From a virus, in the IMG/VR virus record IMGVR_UViG_3300031788_000005, positions 19,068 through 83,067 of that record: a stretch of DNA of 64,000 nt; one strand, given 5' to 3'. Shown piece by piece: positions 16,385 through 24,241 of the stretch. Below the pieces are notes generated by a model. The model did no database searches, was not told where the DNA came from, and saw only the letters and a program-made list of their open reading frames with translations. The translations under genes were made by a program, and so were the position numbers. Numbering within the stretch: the stretch's first letter is position 1; each line of letters starts with the position of its first letter.

Positions 16385-17231
16385 CGGTATTTATAAAATA
16401 ATAAATAAAGTTAATGGGAAATATTATGTGGGTAGTAGTATTAATATTTATAGAAGGTGGTCCATGCATAAATCATGGCTTAATCGAAACAAACATCATA
16501 ATTATCACCTACAGTTATCTTGGAATAAATATGGCCAGCAAAACTTTGATTTTATTATCGAAAAAGAAGTACCTCCAGAAACCCTTTTAAAAGTAGAAGA
16601 CGAGTATCTATTACTAGCCAAAAAAGAAGCGTCATATAATCTAAATTTTAACGCCACGGGTTCTGATGTCAGTAATTCTACAAGAAGTATACTATCCCAA
16701 AAAGGAAAAGAAAGATGGTTAAACCAACAATATAGAGAAACTCAAACTTTAAAAATTACTCAAGCCATGAATAAACCAGAAGTGAAATTAAGGGCTTCAA
16801 ATTTGACTAAGGCTACTATGACACCAGCAAGGAAACTACAACTTTCATTTTTTGCAAACGTTCCCAGAAATTTAAATAAAATTAAATTATTTAATAAATT
16901 TACTCAAGAAATCTTTGAAGGAACACAATGGGAATGCCGAAAAAAATATTCTCTTAACGCCTCCCATCTATCAGGATTAATACAAGGAAAAAGACTTTCT
17001 CATAAAGGGTGGATTTTATTCAAAAATCGTTTCAATAAATACGTCTTAGAAAATCAGTTAGGGATAAAGTCTCTAACCAAAATAAAACTAACCAACTCAA
17101 TCAGCCAAGAGATGTTTGAAGGAACTAGAGATGAATTTAAAAAAAGATATAAAATAAGTAAAAGTAATGCTAATAATTTAATAAATAAAAAGATAAAATC
17201 GCACAAGGGATGGAGATTAGCCTCTATTTAA
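16344..17231 (+). CDS. GIY-YIG homing endonuclease with C-terminal repeats
   Basis: 295 aa from ATG 16344. SGIYKIINKVNGKYYVGSS is the GIY-YIG motif, with the catalytic Arg in RRWSMH and Glu in EDEYLL. Two C-terminal repeats of about 45 aa (KLFNKFTQEIFEGT...SHKGW and KLTNSISQEMFEGT...SHKGW) are NUMOD-like DNA-binding units. Free-standing, on the opposite strand to its neighbours; its 3' end overlaps the YopX gene by 15 nt. Confidence 0.85.
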   Translation: MSNDLNATSPKKISGIYKIINKVNGKYYVGSSINIYRRWSMHKSWLNRNKHHNYHLQLSWNKYGQQNFDFIIEKEVPPETLLKVEDEYLLLAKKEASYNLNFNATGSDVSNSTRSILSQKGKERWLNQQYRETQTLKITQAMNKPEVKLRASNLTKATMTPARKLQLSFFANVPRNLNKIKLFNKFTQEIFEGTQWECRKKYSLNASHLSGLIQGKRLSHKGWILFKNRFNKYVLENQLGIKSLTKIKLTNSISQEMFEGTRDEFKKRYKISKSNANNLINKKIKSHKGWRLASI

Positions 17232-17591
17232 ATTATTAAAAATATTTCCTACTACTTCTAAACTATTTCGGTCTATCCTATCACCCAAACAAAAAGAATA
17301 TTCCATGTATTCATTAGTCATGTATCGTCCGAAAGAAAAACACGCGTTCTTATCATCCCAAAATACTTCAGCCTTTTTAATATCCTCTGATTCGGGACCA
17401 TGCGCGTATCCTTGCAGGGTGAAATTAATCAGGTCGCCGGAATAAATTTTTTCCCCATTCTTGTCTTTTAAACCAGTATATTGCAAAAACTCATAGGTCG
17501 GGTCATTGAAATCAACCCTTCCAATTAAGTTAAAATCTACAAACTTACTCAAATGGTAATCCCAAGCCTTGAATGATATTTCGCGGTTCAT
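17217..17591 (-). CDS. YopX family protein
   Basis: 124 aa. QYTGLKDKNGEKIYSGDLI and LEVVGNIFNN are the YopX signature (phage family, function unknown). Confidence 0.85.
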   Translation of the reverse strand: MNREISFKAWDYHLSKFVDFNLIGRVDFNDPTYEFLQYTGLKDKNGEKIYSGDLINFTLQGYAHGPESEDIKKAEVFWDDKNACFSFGRYMTNEYMEYSFCLGDRIDRNSLEVVGNIFNNLNRG

Positions 17592-17592
17592 A

Positions 17593-17850
17593 TTATCTTC
17601 CTAAATAACTGGCTCCTTCCTTAAATCCTTCAAAGAAAATATCTTGTCCTTCCCTACTAAGACCTTTGGGGAAATAAGTTATTTTATGTTGAACGTAACA
17701 ACCACCCAAACCGCCATCTTGATGTATTTGCTCAACAATACAAGGATACTTCACTGGATATTCTTTAAGTGCGGGACATGGCTCTTTATTAGGCGGACTT
17801 TTGTAATAGTAAAAATCTTTAAATTCTTTTGGTGTATTAATTATTTTCAT
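17593..17850 (-). CDS. Hypothetical protein
   Basis: 85 aa with several Pro and aromatic residues; unrecognised. First gene after the promoter. Confidence 0.55.
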   Translation of the reverse strand: MKIINTPKEFKDFYYYKSPPNKEPCPALKEYPVKYPCIVEQIHQDGGLGGCYVQHKITYFPKGLSREGQDIFFEGFKEGASYLGR

Positions 17851-17862
17851 TTAACTATCTTT

Positions 17863-17891
17863 AGTTTAAAATATTTTTCTCACAAAGTCAA
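17863..17891 (-). promoter_or_regulatory. Early promoter
   Basis: TTGACT-N17-TAAACT, 12 nt before ATG 17850. Confidence 0.8.
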
Positions 17892-17901
17892 CAAAAATCT
17901 G

Positions 17902-17907
17902 TATAAT
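17902..17907 (+). promoter_or_regulatory. Plus-strand -10 box
   Basis: TATAAT upstream of the folded leader at 17913; no convincing -35. Nearly the same string (ATAATATATTG) precedes the GIY-YIG leader at 47530. Confidence 0.45.
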
Positions 17908-17912
17908 ATATT

Positions 17913-18012
17913 GCGTAGTGATAATAAAACCAACCAACAGAATTTTGGCTTTTCGTGAGCGTTTTGGAAACGCACTTCGATTTATTTGAACTACGCAGCA
18001 CGAAAGGCTTTT
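17913..18012 (+). ncRNA. Folded leader of the small HTH gene
   Basis: A 7-bp stem GCGTAGT/ACTACGC (17913-17919 with 17990-17996) closes a domain with a perfect GCGTTT-TGG-AAACGC hairpin (17959-17973). TTTCGTG inside it can also pair with CACGAAA next to the GAAAGG ribosome site. Confidence 0.5.
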
Positions 18013-18147
18013 ATGACTAAAAAATGGACACCCAAAGAAATAGCTTATCTTAAAGAAAATTATTCAAAATTTAGAGCCAAAAAATGCGCTCAAGATTTAA
18101 AAAGAAGTTTAAATTCTGTTTATTGTCAAGCTAAATTATTGAATTAA
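18013..18147 (+). CDS. Small Myb/SANT-like HTH protein
   Basis: 44 aa. WTPKEIAYLKENY...RAKKCAQDLKRSLNSVYCQAK is the pattern of GcrA/Myb-type DNA-binding helices. Tail-to-tail 4-nt overlap with 18144-18323. Has a clear SD (GAAAGG), unlike most genes here. Confidence 0.65.
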   Translation: MTKKWTPKEIAYLKENYSKFRAKKCAQDLKRSLNSVYCQAKLLN

Positions 18148-18323
18148 TTAGTTCTGCTCCTAGTGTGAAATTCCACTGAAGATTCAGGAACTTCGTTAAC
18201 AACACCACTAAAAGAAATTAGAAAAGACTTATTGTGTAATAGACAGCACCATAAATATCCCTCAGTATTTTTTGGGATATGAATGTCTCCAACCGTCACG
18301 TCTTTTTTGAGAAAAACCCTCAT
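18144..18323 (-). CDS. Hypothetical protein
   Basis: 59 aa, beta-rich; ATGA overlap with the upstream gene. Confidence 0.55.
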   Translation of the reverse strand: MRVFLKKDVTVGDIHIPKNTEGYLWCCLLHNKSFLISFSGVVNEVPESSVEFHTRSRTN

Positions 18324-18520
18324 TCTAGAATCCCATTTTCCAAATCCTCTAAGATAGAGGTTGAGATTTTAGCCGCGTTAGTTTCACCACTTTCCACGTA
18401 ATTTCCTACAAATTCTTTGATTTTAAGAAGCCCTAATGTTTGAATTTCGGAGTCTTTGCCAGCGGTTCTTAGTTCGGTTAAGACATCCATAAACAGATTT
18501 TCAATATCGTCAGTACTCAT
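18320..18520 (-). CDS. Hypothetical acidic helical protein
   Basis: 66 aa, MSTDDIENLFMDVL..., all-helical and acidic. First gene after a promoter. Confidence 0.55.
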   Translation of the reverse strand: MSTDDIENLFMDVLTELRTAGKDSEIQTLGLLKIKEFVGNYVESGETNAAKISTSILEDLENGILE

Positions 18521-18521
18521 A

Positions 18522-18656
18522 TTATTCTTCTATCTTGCCACTATTCTCGGGAAATGTCAAGTAAAATTCCTTCTTAAGACTTTCGTACTTAGCAATAAAA
18601 TCAGTAAATTCCTTAATAACTTTTTTCCCTGCTTTTTTATCGCGAAGAATTATCAA
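18522..18656 (-). CDS. Small helical protein, TTG start
   Basis: 44 aa (LRDKKAGKKVIKEFTDFI...) with no ATG; TTG at 18656 follows AAGG. Its 3' end contains the promoter of the next gene. Confidence 0.45.
   Translation of the reverse strand: MIILRDKKAGKKVIKEFTDFIAKYESLKKEFYLTFPENSGKIEE
18532..18560 (-). promoter_or_regulatory. Early promoter
   Basis: TTGACA-N17-CAAGAT, 11 nt before ATG 18520. Confidence 0.7.
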
Positions 18657-18660
18657 GACC

Positions 18661-18897
18661 TTAGACAGTAGTAATGAGTTGTGGTTCAGGGACATAAGTT
18701 GATTCGACTTCTATAAAAAATTCTTGTGGTTTTTGTTGCAAATGAGAAAAGATATGTTCGTTGGGTATTACCCTTTGAGACTGGTAAATGCACCCGAATT
18801 TATTTCCATCTTTATGGGTTAACATAGTTTCAAAATGAAAGCCGTCTAGCTGTCTGGTTGTAAATGTGAAATCTGCTATGTCCATATTAATCTCCAT
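18661..18897 (-). CDS. Hypothetical protein
   Basis: 78 aa, mostly beta; starts 18897 or 18885. Overlaps the upstream gene. Confidence 0.5.
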   Translation of the reverse strand: MEINMDIADFTFTTRQLDGFHFETMLTHKDGNKFGCIYQSQRVIPNEHIFSHLQQKPQEFFIEVESTYVPEPQLITTV

Positions 18898-19117
18898 TAA
18901 TCTTTGCAGCCAGTGGTTTCGGCATAAATCCCTCGCATCGGCCCTCTGGTGAAATTTTACAGATACTTGGAGTCATACATTTTAGTCTTATATTGAATTT
19001 ACAACCGACCGCCTGACAGTCTATATCTAGCCAATCGCGACTTAGCCACGGATGATGTTCCTTTCCGTGACCGACTCTAGGATTAGTCCGGCAGTTTTCA
19101 TTCGTCGTGTCCGTCAT
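18887..19117 (-). CDS. Cys-rich hypothetical protein
   Basis: 76 aa from ATG 19117. Six Cys in the C-terminal half (DCQAVGC...CMTPSICKI...RCEGF) suggest zinc or disulfides. Confidence 0.55.
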   Translation of the reverse strand: MTDTTNENCRTNPRVGHGKEHHPWLSRDWLDIDCQAVGCKFNIRLKCMTPSICKISPEGRCEGFMPKPLAAKINGD

Positions 19118-19292
19118 TCTCCAACAATTCTTCGTATTCGCACGTCTCAATCATATCCTGCAATAACTCTATAACATCCTTTTTATTAGAATCAAAATTA
19201 TCTTGTAAGTCGCCTGTGGAAAACAGGTGTGATATATTTTCGAGTTTTTCAATGATTTTTTCTAAGTTGTGGATAATTTTGTCGGGTTTCAT
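19098..19292 (-). CDS. Small helical acidic protein
   Basis: 64 aa, two helices (HNLEKIIEKLENI and VIELLQDMIETC). Overlaps the next gene by 20 nt. Confidence 0.55.
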   Translation of the reverse strand: MKPDKIIHNLEKIIEKLENISHLFSTGDLQDNFDSNKKDVIELLQDMIETCEYEELLENDGHDE

Positions 19293-19373
19293 AATTATTA
19301 ATTAATTCTGTTAAAATCTCGGCTGTATAACGTGGGATAAATTTTATTCATATTCAAATCATTAATAAATAAT

Positions 19374-19402
19374 AGTTTATATTGGTTTTCTGATAAAGTC
19401 AA
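19374..19402 (-). promoter_or_regulatory. Early promoter
   Basis: TTGACT-N17-TAAACT; a possible 17-codon leader ORF (19298-19351) lies between it and ATG 19292. Confidence 0.7.
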
Positions 19403-19490
19403 GTATTTTATTTTTAGTTAATGATTTAAATTTGTTCCAGTCGTTTTCCCACACAAAAACCTATAGATGTGAAATTAAAATACGAATGGA

Positions 19491-20033
19491 CTATTTCCCA
19501 CTTGACCCAAAACCACCCACTCGCGCTGTTTGAGACAAAAAGTCAACCAACTCAAATTTAATGGGGATTGTTGTTCTGGCTACTAATTGTCCAATACGGT
19601 CGTTTTTAGAATAAATTTTTTCATAATTTATTTTATAATAAATTCTTGTGATACCGGCTTCTGGCAAAACAAACAAATCCTCTGCGGCTGGTATGTAGCG
19701 AAAACGAAGTAATATTTCTTGCGTAAAATCAGCATCTATTAATCCAATTCCGTTAGCTAATATCAGATTCTTATTTGAAACACTGGAACGAGGAAGAATC
19801 TCAATATGTTCATTGGGACTTTCGGGAGAAATATAAATTCCAGTATGATATTGAATATAGTCAATTCGACGATATAACGTAAAATTATCCAATGGAAAAT
19901 TAACTATGTCGCCGACGATTATTGGTTCAGAAAGCGCGGTCACATCATAACCCGCGCTATGTTCAGTTGCTTGTTTTGGTGGTTCAATCTTGAAACTAGT
20001 CCTGTCGCATTTATTTTTTAGATATACCTTCAT
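19491..20033 (-). CDS. dut: dUTPase
   Basis: 180 aa. Trimeric-type motifs in order: EHSAGYDVTA, PRSSVSNKNLILANG, GLIDADFTQEI, NDRIGQLV and the P-loop-like ARVGGFGSSGK at the C-terminus. Converts dUTP to dUMP, feeding ThyX (26705) and keeping uracil out of DNA. Confidence 0.93.
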   Translation of the reverse strand: MKVYLKNKCDRTSFKIEPPKQATEHSAGYDVTALSEPIIVGDIVNFPLDNFTLYRRIDYIQYHTGIYISPESPNEHIEILPRSSVSNKNLILANGIGLIDADFTQEILLRFRYIPAAEDLFVLPEAGITRIYYKINYEKIYSKNDRIGQLVARTTIPIKFELVDFLSQTARVGGFGSSGK

Positions 20034-20036
20034 ATT

Positions 20037-20270
20037 TTAATTAATCCAATCTCCAATGACTCGTCTGCTTCCTGCAAATTCGTCTAACTGCATATAAGCC
20101 CACGAACTACCCACCTTGTTTGTTGCTAGAAATTTTCCGTCTTTATAAGATACCGTATATTTGTCGGGATTATTTTTCGCAACATAGCACCACGCTTTAA
20201 AAGCCTTTTGGCGAACGGTTAATGAGGGACAATTTTTGTATGCGCGTTTGACTTTTTGAGCGAAATTCAT
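20037..20270 (-). CDS. Hypothetical basic protein
   Basis: 77 aa from ATG 20270 (MNFAQKVKRAYKNC); the longer ORF upstream overlaps another gene. Unrecognised. Confidence 0.55.
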   Translation of the reverse strand: MNFAQKVKRAYKNCPSLTVRQKAFKAWCYVAKNNPDKYTVSYKDGKFLATNKVGSSWAYMQLDEFAGSRRVIGDWIN

Positions 20271-20271
20271 A

Positions 20272-20472
20272 TTATTTTGTCTTAATTGGTTCCCATTTTC
20301 CATTTTTAAAAACTTGCATATAAACATCAATGGTTTCTTTGTCAGCATAACCTTAATAAAGATACTCACTAACTTCATCTTTTACACCTAAGAACCCTTG
20401 TGTTTCATTTTTTAGTTCCTCGTCGGGAATTTCGAATGTGCGGGTTACTGTATAAATATGTTGAATTTTCAT
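20272..20472 (-). pseudogene. Small gene interrupted by in-frame TAA
   Basis: 39 codons (MKIQHIYTVTRTFEIPDEE...) end at TAA 20353-20355, then the same frame stays open for 26 codons (GYADKETIDVYMQVF...). The second part has no credible start, so this is a split gene, a readthrough case, or an error. Confidence 0.45.
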
Positions 20473-20473
20473 A

Positions 20474-20866
20474 TTAATCGTGATTATACTCTTCTGTACT
20501 AACACCATTCGGTGTAACTGTTACTTTAACATGGTCTCCAAACATAGCCAACATCGTATTATCTTCTATGGCTCCAACGATGTCAGATGCTAGTTCAAAG
20601 GCATTTTTAGGAACTTCATCTTGTTTGTCATAATCATCATAATCATTAATTTTAACGTCATTATTAACTGAAAAACGACATTCATCACCATCATTAAAAT
20701 ATGGCGTATATTGATTCCACGAAATACTCTTGACCGAAGGAAAAAGTTCAAAAAACTCTTTCATTGATTCATTAAATAGTTTTTGGGATTCAGATTTAAT
20801 TTCCTCTTGTAGTGAGGAAACTCTTTCTTTTAGGTTTTCGAGTTTATCTTGTATGGATTTGTTCAT
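20474..20866 (-). CDS. Conserved phage protein with coiled coil
   Basis: 130 aa. N-terminal coiled coil (about 5-35) then SISWNQYTPYFNDGDEC, a motif I recognise from large-phage proteins of unknown function. Confidence 0.65.
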   Translation of the reverse strand: MNKSIQDKLENLKERVSSLQEEIKSESQKLFNESMKEFFELFPSVKSISWNQYTPYFNDGDECRFSVNNDVKINDYDDYDKQDEVPKNAFELASDIVGAIEDNTMLAMFGDHVKVTVTPNGVSTEEYNHD

Positions 20867-20870
20867 AAAA

Positions 20871-21122
20871 TTATAAAATAATAGCTAAATCATCTTTCTC
20901 CTCATTAGTTTCTGAGCATTCGACATTTGAAAGAATTTCCATGATTTTTTCAGTACAAGCCTTCTTAGGCAGAAGTTCTTCCTTATTTCGGTCAAAAACC
21001 ATTAGACTTTGGACGCTATTATCATATGTGCAATCATTGTATTCAGAATTAAATCTGACAATTGCATAAAATGCCGAATCAGGATAATTTTCTTTAACGA
21101 ATTGTTTAATTTCTTTAGTCAT
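20871..21122 (-). CDS. Hypothetical protein
   Basis: 83 aa, acidic C-terminus; 8-nt overlap with the upstream gene. Confidence 0.5.
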   Translation of the reverse strand: MTKEIKQFVKENYPDSAFYAIVRFNSEYNDCTYDNSVQSLMVFDRNKEELLPKKACTEKIMEILSNVECSETNEEKDDLAIIL

Positions 21123-21540
21123 AACGTGTTTGGTTTATTAGGTTGGGTATTTCAATTGGTAATTTTGATTTTAATTTGTCTTCAATTTTCTGGAAACTGG
21201 GAGGGACACCACGTCCATTATTCATCCAGTCTTTCATTTCCATTTCTTGCAAATAATCTTGGGCGGTAGGAATAAATTTTCCTCGAAAATCTTCTGCTAC
21301 ATGCTGTTCACCAATATCACGAACAGATATTTTTTTATTTTCCGAATTAGTAATTGTAACTCCAAAAATTTTTTCAAGTATGAAACTCAAAAACCAAGAA
21401 TTATGAGTCAAAGCACGGTGACGATTGTCACAAATAGCTCCTTTTGAACTATCCATAAGATTATGAATTTCAATGTAGTCTTCAGGAACACCGCCAAAAC
21501 GTTTGGCGGAAGATACTGCATGTATGTATGGTTTACTCAT
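21115..21540 (-). CDS. DUF6915-like protein
   Basis: 141 aa from ATG 21540. PYIHAVSSAKRFGG-PEDYIEIHNLMDSSK, RHRALTHN and GEQHVAEDF follow the DUF6915 pattern; the conserved His/Asp residues hint at a metal site. Function unknown. Confidence 0.75.
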   Translation of the reverse strand: MSKPYIHAVSSAKRFGGVPEDYIEIHNLMDSSKGAICDNRHRALTHNSWFLSFILEKIFGVTITNSENKKISVRDIGEQHVAEDFRGKFIPTAQDYLQEMEMKDWMNNGRGVPPSFQKIEDKLKSKLPIEIPNLINQTRYD

Positions 21541-21541
21541 A

Positions 21542-22051
21542 TTAAACTTCACATTCCTTTTCTGAAATCATACACTTAATACCCAATTCCTTATCAAACC
21601 ACCTAGCCGCAACCCCTGCTTCATTAAACATAATCATACTGCGGTCATCATGACCATTCCACTTTTCACCCTTAATTTTATCCCACAAGTTTTCCCATTG
21701 TTTGTGTAAAACAATTTCTGTAATTCCGGCTTGAATAATTGCACGAGCGCAGTCCGTACATGGAGTAGAGTTGGTATACATTATAGAACCAAAAGTCTTA
21801 ATTCCATTACGGGCAGCGTTGTATACTGCATTGCGTTCGCCGTGCTCAAACCAATAATATTTTTCAGGTCGTTTATTTCTTTCTGTAGCTTTATCGTTAA
21901 CTTTACGACAGATTCCATTGTAACCCTCTGAAACTACACCACCGTCTTGAACAAGAATAGCTCCTATTTGGGTAGAAATATCTTTGCTTTTGGAGCCAAT
22001 TAAATAGACGTGCCTCATAAAAAGCTCGTCCCAAGATGGAATAGGTATCAT
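21542..22051 (-). CDS. dCMP/cytidine deaminase family protein
   Basis: 169 aa. Zinc motif HGERNAV (Glu as proton shuttle) and PCTDCARAI (two Cys ligands). Probably makes dUMP from dCMP for ThyX. The N-terminal DISTQIGAILV and YNGICRK segments also fit. Confidence 0.88.
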   Translation of the reverse strand: MIPIPSWDELFMRHVYLIGSKSKDISTQIGAILVQDGGVVSEGYNGICRKVNDKATERNKRPEKYYWFEHGERNAVYNAARNGIKTFGSIMYTNSTPCTDCARAIIQAGITEIVLHKQWENLWDKIKGEKWNGHDDRSMIMFNEAGVAARWFDKELGIKCMISEKECEV

Positions 22052-22140
22052 ATTAAAAGAAAAAGAAGCAATATAGGATTTATTATTTTACATTCCCTAA
22101 AAGTAGGGGACTTTGCCATCCATGATTGCTTCAATATTGA
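22052..22140. other. Intergenic segment with hairpin
   Basis: Holds one perfect CCCTA-AAAG-TAGGG inverted repeat (about 22096-22109) and AT-rich sequence; no T run next to it and no gene seen. Confidence 0.4.
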
Positions 22141-22416
22141 TTACACGCAATAAGATTCAACTAGATATTTATTTACCTTATGCTTGTCAATCTTTTTGAG
22201 TTCGGAGTCTTTAACAAAACCGAACAAAGTATGATGCAAACTAACAAGTCTGGCACCCTTATCGTCCTTCTTTAAGGCTCGAACTACTTGGTTTTTCCAA
22301 GAATAGAGTCGGCCAGCCACTATCTTATTAGGCGAAGCAAACTTCCCATCATTTGCGCGATTTACTTTACGCGTGAATTGGCCAGCCGAGTTTCGAATGT
22401 TATAGAATTTATTCAT
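22141..22416 (-). CDS. Hypothetical basic protein
   Basis: 91 aa, strongly basic N-terminus (RNSAGQFTRKVNRANDGKF), like head- or nucleic-acid-associated phage proteins; unrecognised. Confidence 0.55.
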   Translation of the reverse strand: MNKFYNIRNSAGQFTRKVNRANDGKFASPNKIVAGRLYSWKNQVVRALKKDDKGARLVSLHHTLFGFVKDSELKKIDKHKVNKYLVESYCV

Positions 22417-22422
22417 AGTATT

Positions 22423-22451
22423 ATTGTGGATTATATTTCTTAAATTGTCAA
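22423..22451 (-). promoter_or_regulatory. Early promoter
   Basis: TTGACA-N17-CACAAT, 6 nt before ATG 22416. Confidence 0.75.
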
Positions 22452-22828
22452 GGATTATTGGTCGATTTTTCTTTAATTTTTTCTTTTACGTATTCAGCGG
22501 CATTAATATTAAAATAAGTTGCCGAAGCATGGTCTTCGTCTACATCGCCCGAAAACCATTGTAGAAAATGTCTAAGCGCGGATTCGCGGAAACGTTCAAG
22601 TTCTTCTTCTCCATTCGCCAGCATCCAATTGCGCTTTTTATATTTCTTAGCCCCTAAAGTAAGATGTTTGGCAAATCTTTTGAACATCGGGCCATCAAGA
22701 GCCAGAGAATAATCGATTTTGTCGGTAGTTACGTCTCTAACCATGCCGCTTTTATATTCAGTTCTTACGCCTGAATCTTTAATAGTGAATTCGGTTTTAG
22801 AGGATTGGATTGGGGGGTTTGATTGCAT
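22448..22828 (-). CDS. DUF5664 (dATP/dGTP diphosphohydrolase N-terminal-like)
   Basis: 126 aa. IDYSLALDGPMFKRFAKHLT-GAKKYKKRNW, ALRHFLQWFSGDVDEDH and YFNINAAEY match the helical domain found in phage dNTP pyrophosphohydrolase-like proteins. E/H residues could bind metal. A role in dNTP pools is inferred from neighbours. Confidence 0.65.
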   Translation of the reverse strand: MQSNPPIQSSKTEFTIKDSGVRTEYKSGMVRDVTTDKIDYSLALDGPMFKRFAKHLTLGAKKYKKRNWMLANGEEELERFRESALRHFLQWFSGDVDEDHASATYFNINAAEYVKEKIKEKSTNNP

Positions 22829-22926
22829 ATTAAATTAATACTTCTGCTTTTTCTAATTAAATAGATAGTTTTTGGATATTTGGTATTGATGTATTTACGG
22901 CCAACTTTTATTTGGGAGGGTTTCAT
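22765..22926 (-). CDS. Short MKPSQIKVG-type protein, probably truncated
   Basis: 53 aa. Begins like a common phage family (KPSQIKVGRKYIN) but then runs in another frame into the next gene (64-nt overlap). ATGA coupling to the HAD gene supports the start. Likely C-terminally truncated. Confidence 0.4.
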   Translation of the reverse strand: MKPSQIKVGRKYINTKYPKTIYLIRKSRSINLICNQTPQSNPLKPNSLLKIQA

Positions 22927-23315
22927 AGTTCTGGATTGCCTTCTATAACACCCGTATTTGGAATAACATGATAAGCACGGTCATCAACAAAATGAGTAAA
23001 ATAATACATCTTCAAACAAGTAATCTGCAATGTTTCCGGCAACCCGTTCTCTTTGAGAAAATTTTGGATTTTTTGAATTTCTACTTCTGATGTAGTTTGT
23101 GAATGAGAAAGTCGCGCTGTAAAAATAGAAACTTTATAACCCTTTTTAAGCCACTCTTTGACTTTACTAACCATATATTTAACAGGTTTACCTACCTTAT
23201 TACCCTGAGCTTCCCAACTATCGTAATGAGCAATTACTCCATCAAAATCAAGTGCTATATACACTTCCTTATGAGCCTTCTCTGGGTCTGGGATTTCTAT
23301 TTCTATTTTTGCCAT
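22923..23315 (-). CDS. HAD-like phosphatase
   Basis: 130 aa. Motif I IALDFDGVI (Asp nucleophile), motif II IFTARLS, C-terminal FVDDRAYHV (acidic motif). Small cap-less HAD as in phage nucleotidase-like proteins; substrate unknown, dNMPs plausible from context. Confidence 0.8.
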   Translation of the reverse strand: MAKIEIEIPDPEKAHKEVYIALDFDGVIAHYDSWEAQGNKVGKPVKYMVSKVKEWLKKGYKVSIFTARLSHSQTTSEVEIQKIQNFLKENGLPETLQITCLKMYYFTHFVDDRAYHVIPNTGVIEGNPEL

Positions 23316-23321
23316 AAAAGT

Positions 23322-23350
23322 ATATTAATCTATCTTTCCGTCTTTGTCAA
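23322..23350 (-). promoter_or_regulatory. Early promoter
   Basis: TTGACA-N17-TAATAT, 6 nt before ATG 23315. Confidence 0.85.
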
Positions 23351-23356
23351 CAACAA

Positions 23357-23551
23357 TCATCCTACGATAATCTGATAATTGCAATTAGGACAGGTTATAT
23401 AAGTATAAGTATCGGTATCACCAGTGTAGTCCGTGTGTATTTTTGTGAAAGTATCCACGGGCATGTATTCAAGCAGTGCGCCACAATTACGACAAGTACA
23501 CTGTTTGACTAATTTTTTGTCTGGTTCTTTGTTTATAATTTTAATAGGCAT
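23357..23551 (-). CDS. Zinc-ribbon protein
   Basis: 64 aa. CTCRNCG near residue 18 and CPNC near the end form a zinc ribbon. Confidence 0.65.
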   Translation of the reverse strand: MPIKIINKEPDKKLVKQCTCRNCGALLEYMPVDTFTKIHTDYTGDTDTYTYITCPNCNYQIIVG

Positions 23552-23692
23552 AAATTTATAATGAGTTACGGAAGGGCTTCCATCTTCAGGTAGTTATCGG
23601 CCATGTATGCATCCATGCGCTGTTATTGCTTTTATTATTATAATCTTAAATCTAGATTACTGTGCAGTTGTGTTTCTGCCAATCGCTCGAAA

Positions 23693-23862
23693 TGGTGGAG
23701 CAGGAGAGTCAACACGCTTTTGGACTTACGCGCCTACATTTGGCGCAACCTTGGCTAAAAGTCGTTGCCTTTTGTGTCTGCTGTCGTCTTGCGGTGTCCC
23801 GCTATCGTAGTAACAGACTTCTCCGATTAACTTGCTTCTCCCCGCTTTAAACGGGATGCTCC
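23693..23862 (-). ncRNA. Folded RNA with tRNA-like ends
   Basis: Minus strand: 5' GGAGCA pairs with 3' TGCTCC, followed by A and CCA, exactly the tRNA-end layout used in the array. Inside are CCCG/CGGG, GTCTG/CAGAC enclosing GCGG-GACA-CCGC, and GCGCC/GGCGC hairpins. About 170 nt, no gene; no T-arm seen. Could be a tmRNA-like or novel RNA. It begins just after the stop of the membrane gene at 23876. Confidence 0.5.
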
Positions 23863-23875
23863 GAAAATTTTCAAT

Positions 23876-24241
23876 CTACGGAAGTGTTTTACTTCCCATA
23901 GACACCCCAACAACGCCACTAACAGAAATAATGGCAAAAATAATACAATCAAAAAAGTTGCTAACAATATTATTGGTATTTTTTTTTATATTTTCTTTTG
24001 ATTTGATTTGTTGTTTAAAATTATTTGGGGAAAAATTAACTAATGTTATACAGATAATCATTAAAATGAGAATAACTAAACATACGACACAATATAACGG
24101 CCAGCCTAATGACATTATTATTAATGATAAAATCGCAAGTGGAGACCGTTGTCTATCTGCTTTATCTAATATGCTTTGAAGCCAAATAAAGAAGGTACAA
24201 AATAAAAAACATCCAGCAAAGTAAAGGTATAAAAATATCAT
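23876..24241 (-). CDS. Membrane protein
   Basis: 121 aa with hydrophobic segments at about 3-20, 37-72 and 95-115; basic loops. Same operon (ATGA overlap) as the glycosyltransferase. Unrecognised. Confidence 0.6.
   Translation of the reverse strand: MIFLYLYFAGCFLFCTFFIWLQSILDKADRQRSPLAILSLIIMSLGWPLYCVVCLVILILMIICITLVNFSPNNFKQQIKSKENIKKNTNNIVSNFFDCIIFAIISVSGVVGVSMGSKTLP

Noticed and set aside
17913-17999. Possible class II tRNA (GCGTAGT/ACTACGC with extra arm)
   Set aside because: No D-arm, the candidate anticodon loop lacks U33, and the end reads AGCA rather than CCA; kept as a structured leader.
22096-22109. CCCTA/TAGGG hairpin as terminator
   Set aside because: No T run on either strand next to it.
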